A program made the position numbers and the translations under genes. Shown in pieces: positions 61,723 through 64,000 of a stretch of DNA of 64,000 nucleotides. Position 1 is the stretch's first letter. The number at the start of each line of letters is the position of its first letter. This stretch comes from UBA5018 sp947463165 (lineage in GTDB: Bacteria > Cyanobacteriota > Cyanobacteriia > PCC-6307 > Cyanobiaceae): positions 9,375 to 73,374 of the forward strand of contig CALRTY020000020.1 of the NCBI GenBank assembly GCA_943371245.1, read 5' to 3'. The notes under the pieces were generated by a model. The model was given only the letters and a program-made list of their open reading frames with translations, ran no database searches and was not told the origin of the DNA.

Positions 61723-61920
61723 TTAGGCCTCTGGATCTTTCTTCCGGGAGGTCTTGCCCTCCAGCAACTCCAGCAGTGCCTCCATCTGGGCCATGACGCC
61801 CCGCACTTCGCCGGCTTCCGGCAGCAGGCCGTCATCCATAACGCCTTGGTGCATTTCTCGCAGTTCTTGGCGGATGTAGCGCAGGTGGCTGACCACCTGT
61901 TCGCGCTTCGACTGCGACAT
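61723..61920 (-). CDS. small helical protein of unknown function
   Basis: A 65-residue, highly charged helical protein (REQVVSHLRYIRQELREMHQ, MAQMEALLELLEG) ending in a Lys-rich tail. ATG 61920 lies 65 bases upstream of nothing else on the strand; the following gap 61512-61722 is AT-rich without a gene. It probably forms a coiled coil. No family recognised. Confidence 0.55.
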   Translation of the reverse strand: MSQSKREQVVSHLRYIRQELREMHQGVMDDGLLPEAGEVRGVMAQMEALLELLEGKTSRKKDPEA

Positions 61921-61985
61921 CAGTTGTAAACAAAACCTTACCCCCCCTTTTACCGCATCACCGCCCGGGGGATGTCAGCAGTTGC

Positions 61986-62147
61986 TCACTTTTCCCCGAA
62001 CTTGGCCTTCGACTGCTGGTAAAAGGCTGTATCCACGCTCGACAGCCCGGCTTCCTCGGCCAATTTCTCGATCCGCTTGCGCACGATCGGCCGCACAAAA
62101 AAAGGCACTTCCTTGAGTTGCTGCTCTGCTTCTGGTTGCCAGTCCAT
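61986..62147 (-). CDS. PCP_red-type small protein
   Basis: A 53-residue protein: MDWQPEAEQQLKEVPFFVRP, then IVRKRIEKLAEEAG and VDTAFYQQSKAKFGEK. This is the PCP_red domain found at the C-terminus of light-independent protochlorophyllide reductase subunit B and, as here, as a free-standing small protein in cyanobacteria. The free form's role is unknown. Confidence 0.85.
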   Translation of the reverse strand: MDWQPEAEQQLKEVPFFVRPIVRKRIEKLAEEAGLSSVDTAFYQQSKAKFGEK

Positions 62148-62958
62148 GCACACCGGTAAAGCCCTGGGCCGAGATTACTTAGGCGGCTGGGCGGCGCAGG
62201 GGGTATGCCAGGGTGATGGTGAAGCGTTGAGTGCTTGAAGGCCAAGCTCACTGAGCCCCCGCCCAGGTCAAGGCAAAGTTGGAGGCCCGGGTTTGGTGTC
62301 GGCGGTGCTGCTGCGCTCCTGCTGTCGCAGCTGGCGGCGGGCAATCCCCTGCAGGCCGCTCAACCACCAGAGGCGAGCGGTATCGGCGGGGCCTCAAATG
62401 GAGAATCTGGGACTCAAGGTTTTGGGATGAGACTCGCCGAGATCCCTGGGTATGACTGTGGTGAATTTTTCGGGATTCCTGCCCCACGGCTGCACCCAAC
62501 GCTGCAGCCAATTGGCAGTTGAAAATCTTTACCTGCACCCATCGCCGCAGCAATTCACAAGCCGCTCCCGCTCAGCCCCTTGTTGGCTTCGAGCATGGTC
62601 TTGATCTGCCCCAGGCCGGCATCCTTCAGGCGGCGGTTGAGCACGCACCTCGCCGCAGCCCAATTTGGCAGTAAGGCCCCGGATCATGTTCGCCAGCTTC
62701 AGTAGCTCTACGGGTCATGGCTGCTCTATATCTGATGCACTGCATTTGGTCGTTCTTCCCTGGGCCGAGTCGCAGCTCTTCGAAACCATCGCCTGCAAGC
62801 GCGACCCGCAAGAAGCTGGATCGTGCTGCTGTCCAGCAGCTCATCGCCGAACTCCTGGCCCAGGGGGCGCCGGATGAGCCGAACTTGTATGAGAAGGGTC
62901 GCATCACCAAACCCCGCAAGGCGTGGGTGAAATCGGTCGCGGAAGTGGCAGATGGATC
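62148..62958. other. gap with unidentified relics
   Basis: No intact gene is supported. On the minus strand, 62640-62555 encodes LNRRLKDAGLGQIKTMLEAN ending in a stop, apparently a C-terminal remnant; on the plus strand 62810-62960 encodes RKKLDRAAVQQLIAELLAQG and KGRITKPRKAWVKSVAEVAD, also remnant-like. Neither was identified. Confidence 0.4.
62389..62416. repeat. attachment-site-like copy of the tRNA-Ala 3' end
   Basis: GGGCCTCAAATGGAGAAT (62389-62406) is identical to 63669-63686, which covers the 3' acceptor end of tRNA-Ala and its flank. The following bases also match loosely (CTGGGACTC against AGGGGACTC). Such a direct repeat of a tRNA 3' end is what site-specific integration leaves behind. 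Confidence 0.7.
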
Positions 62959-63318
62959 TCAGCTCGATGACCCGCTCACCTTGAATGGGTTCAGCAGGGG
63001 CACATCAAAACGACTGAAGTCGGCCAGGTTGCGGGTGACCACCGTGAGCTGATGCACCCTGGCAATGGCGGCAATCATCGCGTCTTCGTAGAGGGTGTCG
63101 GACTGGCGATGCATCAGCTGAGCCCAGCAACGGAAGGCAGGGCCATCCATGGTGAGGATGTTGAAGCTGTCGCTCACCTGATCCAACTACATCTCGATCT
63201 CGCCAGCTTTGGATGCGTCCTGATCGCGGGTGAGTTCAATCCCGGCCTGCATTTCGCCAATGGTGACACTGGCGAGGTGTAAATCGGCATCTTCGACGCT
63301 CTGGAGTCAGGCCATCGG
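62959..63318 (-). pseudogene. vapC toxin relic
   Basis: In one frame directly after the phd stop the sequence reads PMA-stop, LQSVEDADLHLASVTIGEMQ, a TAG at 63187-63189, then DQVSDSFNILTMDG and SDTLYEDAMIAAIARVHQLT with NLADFSRFDVPLLNPF. This is the PIN domain of FitB/VapC toxins without its first 20 or so residues (including the first catalytic Asp of LLDTN) and with a stop in the middle. Confidence 0.9.
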
Positions 63319-63573
63319 CTATAAGGCCACCGCAGACCGCCGGTGCGCTCCACCGCGCTGGGGCACAAGAGCCTCAGTGCGGGCCTCGGGGGCCCTCAAC
63401 AGATTTTTGAGACTGGGCATGGAGGCTGCCTGCAGACGCCGCCACTGCTCGATCGACATCAGCACCACCGTCTCAGTGCCGCGCCGCGAGACCACCTGGA
63501 GGCCCTCATGTTGGCAGGCATCGAGCAACTCACTGAAACGCGCTTTGGCCTGTTGCATGGGCCAGACCGCCAT
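63319..63573 (-). CDS. Phd/YefM-family antitoxin
   Basis: An 84-residue antitoxin. MAVWPMQQAKARFSELLDAC and VVSRRGTETVVLMSIEQWRR are the Phd/YefM DNA-binding fold; LKNLLRAPEARTEALVPQRG is the C-terminal toxin-binding segment. The frame is intact although its VapC partner is not. The last residues (RSAVAL) may have been extended or altered by the deletion that removed the vapC start. Confidence 0.9.
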   Translation of the reverse strand: MAVWPMQQAKARFSELLDACQHEGLQVVSRRGTETVVLMSIEQWRRLQAASMPSLKNLLRAPEARTEALVPQRGGAHRRSAVAL

Positions 63574-63678
63574 CACGCCCTCTCAGTTAACTGGTTTTCT
63601 GACTGGTTTATAGGGGGCAGAGCGATGCGGCTTGAAACGCCTAAAACTCCAGACGAGAACTGGGGAGTGGGCCTCAAA

Positions 63679-63751
63679 TGGAGAATAGGGGACTCGAACC
63701 CCTGACCTCTGCGGTGCGATCGCAGCGCTCTACCAGCTGAGCTAATTCCCC
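63679..63751 (-). tRNA. tRNA-Ala (anticodon CGC)
   Basis: Acceptor stem GGGGAAT/ATTCTCC, D arm GCTCAGCTGGTAGAGC, anticodon arm CTGCG-ATCGCAC-CGCAG with anticodon CGC, T arm AGGGG-TTCGAGT-CCCCT and discriminator A. CCA is not encoded. From 63752 to the window end I see nothing that can be supported. Confidence 0.96.
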
Positions 63752-64000
63752 TGGTTTTTGTCTGGCTGGGCTCTGGATGGGCTGCGGCGGCAGCACCAGA
63801 GTGGAAATGCCGTGGCCGGGGATTGGCTTGGCCAACACCCGGGCTCTGGCCCCGATGCCTATCAGCGTTGTTGTCCGCTCGAGGTGCCTGGGTTGAGCAC
63901 CTGAACGCAGTGTACTGCTCTCTGTTCTTCATGGGCCACGAGTCAAGAAAAAGCGTTGCATTACAGTACCCATTTGTTGGTGGTTGCGCCGGCCCCTAAT

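Noticed and set aside
62235..62522. 95-codon frame across the tRNA-end repeat
   Set aside because: No recognisable domain, and it spans the integration scar junction.

Overview
The window is most plausibly a chromosomal segment from a GC-rich picocyanobacterium (Synechococcus/Cyanobium type). The lineage call rests on the gene set: sbtA/sbtB bicarbonate transport, an IctB-like membrane protein, carotenoid genes (a CrtD-like desaturase and CrtR), a CAAD-domain protein, Ycf66- and Ycf20-type proteins, a NIL-ferredoxin, a TxlA-type thioredoxin, aconitase B and several small families restricted largely to cyanobacteria (DUF2839, DUF3177, DUF7734, DUF6679). Two tRNA genes are present, Leu(UAG) and Ala(CGC), neither encoding CCA.

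Layout. 1-9 kb is core metabolism: a helicase-like protein divergent from tyrA, a carotenoid desaturase divergent from a fructosamine kinase, a CAAD protein divergent from a JAMM protease-moeB-glycosyltransferase run. 9.2-11.2 kb holds a secreted protein and a cytochrome P450. 11.3-25.4 kb is an accessory region rich in gene relics: a broken photolyase and a broken FGE-sulfatase, an ATPase-TOPRIM (OLD-like) protein, a hupE fragment, a 388-residue unknown, a DUF1016 fragment, a 1303-residue protein joining an Mrr-like nuclease to a STAND-type NTPase, a nucleotidyltransferase relic, a higA antitoxin with a truncated higB, an intact hupE under a cobalamin riboswitch, and a large membrane iron-sulfur/cyclic-nucleotide-binding fusion. 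25.4-29.8 kb has a MerR regulator, a HicB-like protein, a secreted protein, a DUF898 membrane protein and an M48 protease. 29.9-61.9 kb is again mostly core: acnB, sbtB-sbtA, TPP riboswitch-thiC, thyX interrupted by an intein, txlA, NIL-ferredoxin, a soluble-lytic-transglycosylase-type protein, glmM, an N-acetylglucosamine-kinase-like gene, ictB-trmB, a FIST protein, ileS, ycf66, crtR, gatC, a creatininase-family amidase, a TPR-glycosyltransferase inserted beside mpg, pyrB and ycf20. 62-63.75 kb is a small scar next to tRNA-Ala: a copy of the tRNA 3' end, a dead vapC and an intact phd antitoxin.

How it fits together. sbtA/sbtB and ictB point to inorganic-carbon handling; crtD, crtR and perhaps the MGT-family glycosyltransferase to carotenoid end-group modification; glmM, the GlcNAc-kinase-like protein and the lytic transglycosylase to cell-wall metabolism. 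The most promising accessory system is the 12-20.8 kb defence-like island, where a nuclease-STAND protein and an OLD-like ATPase survive among decayed neighbours. In two separate places (higBA and phd-vapC) the toxin is destroyed while the antitoxin frame is intact.
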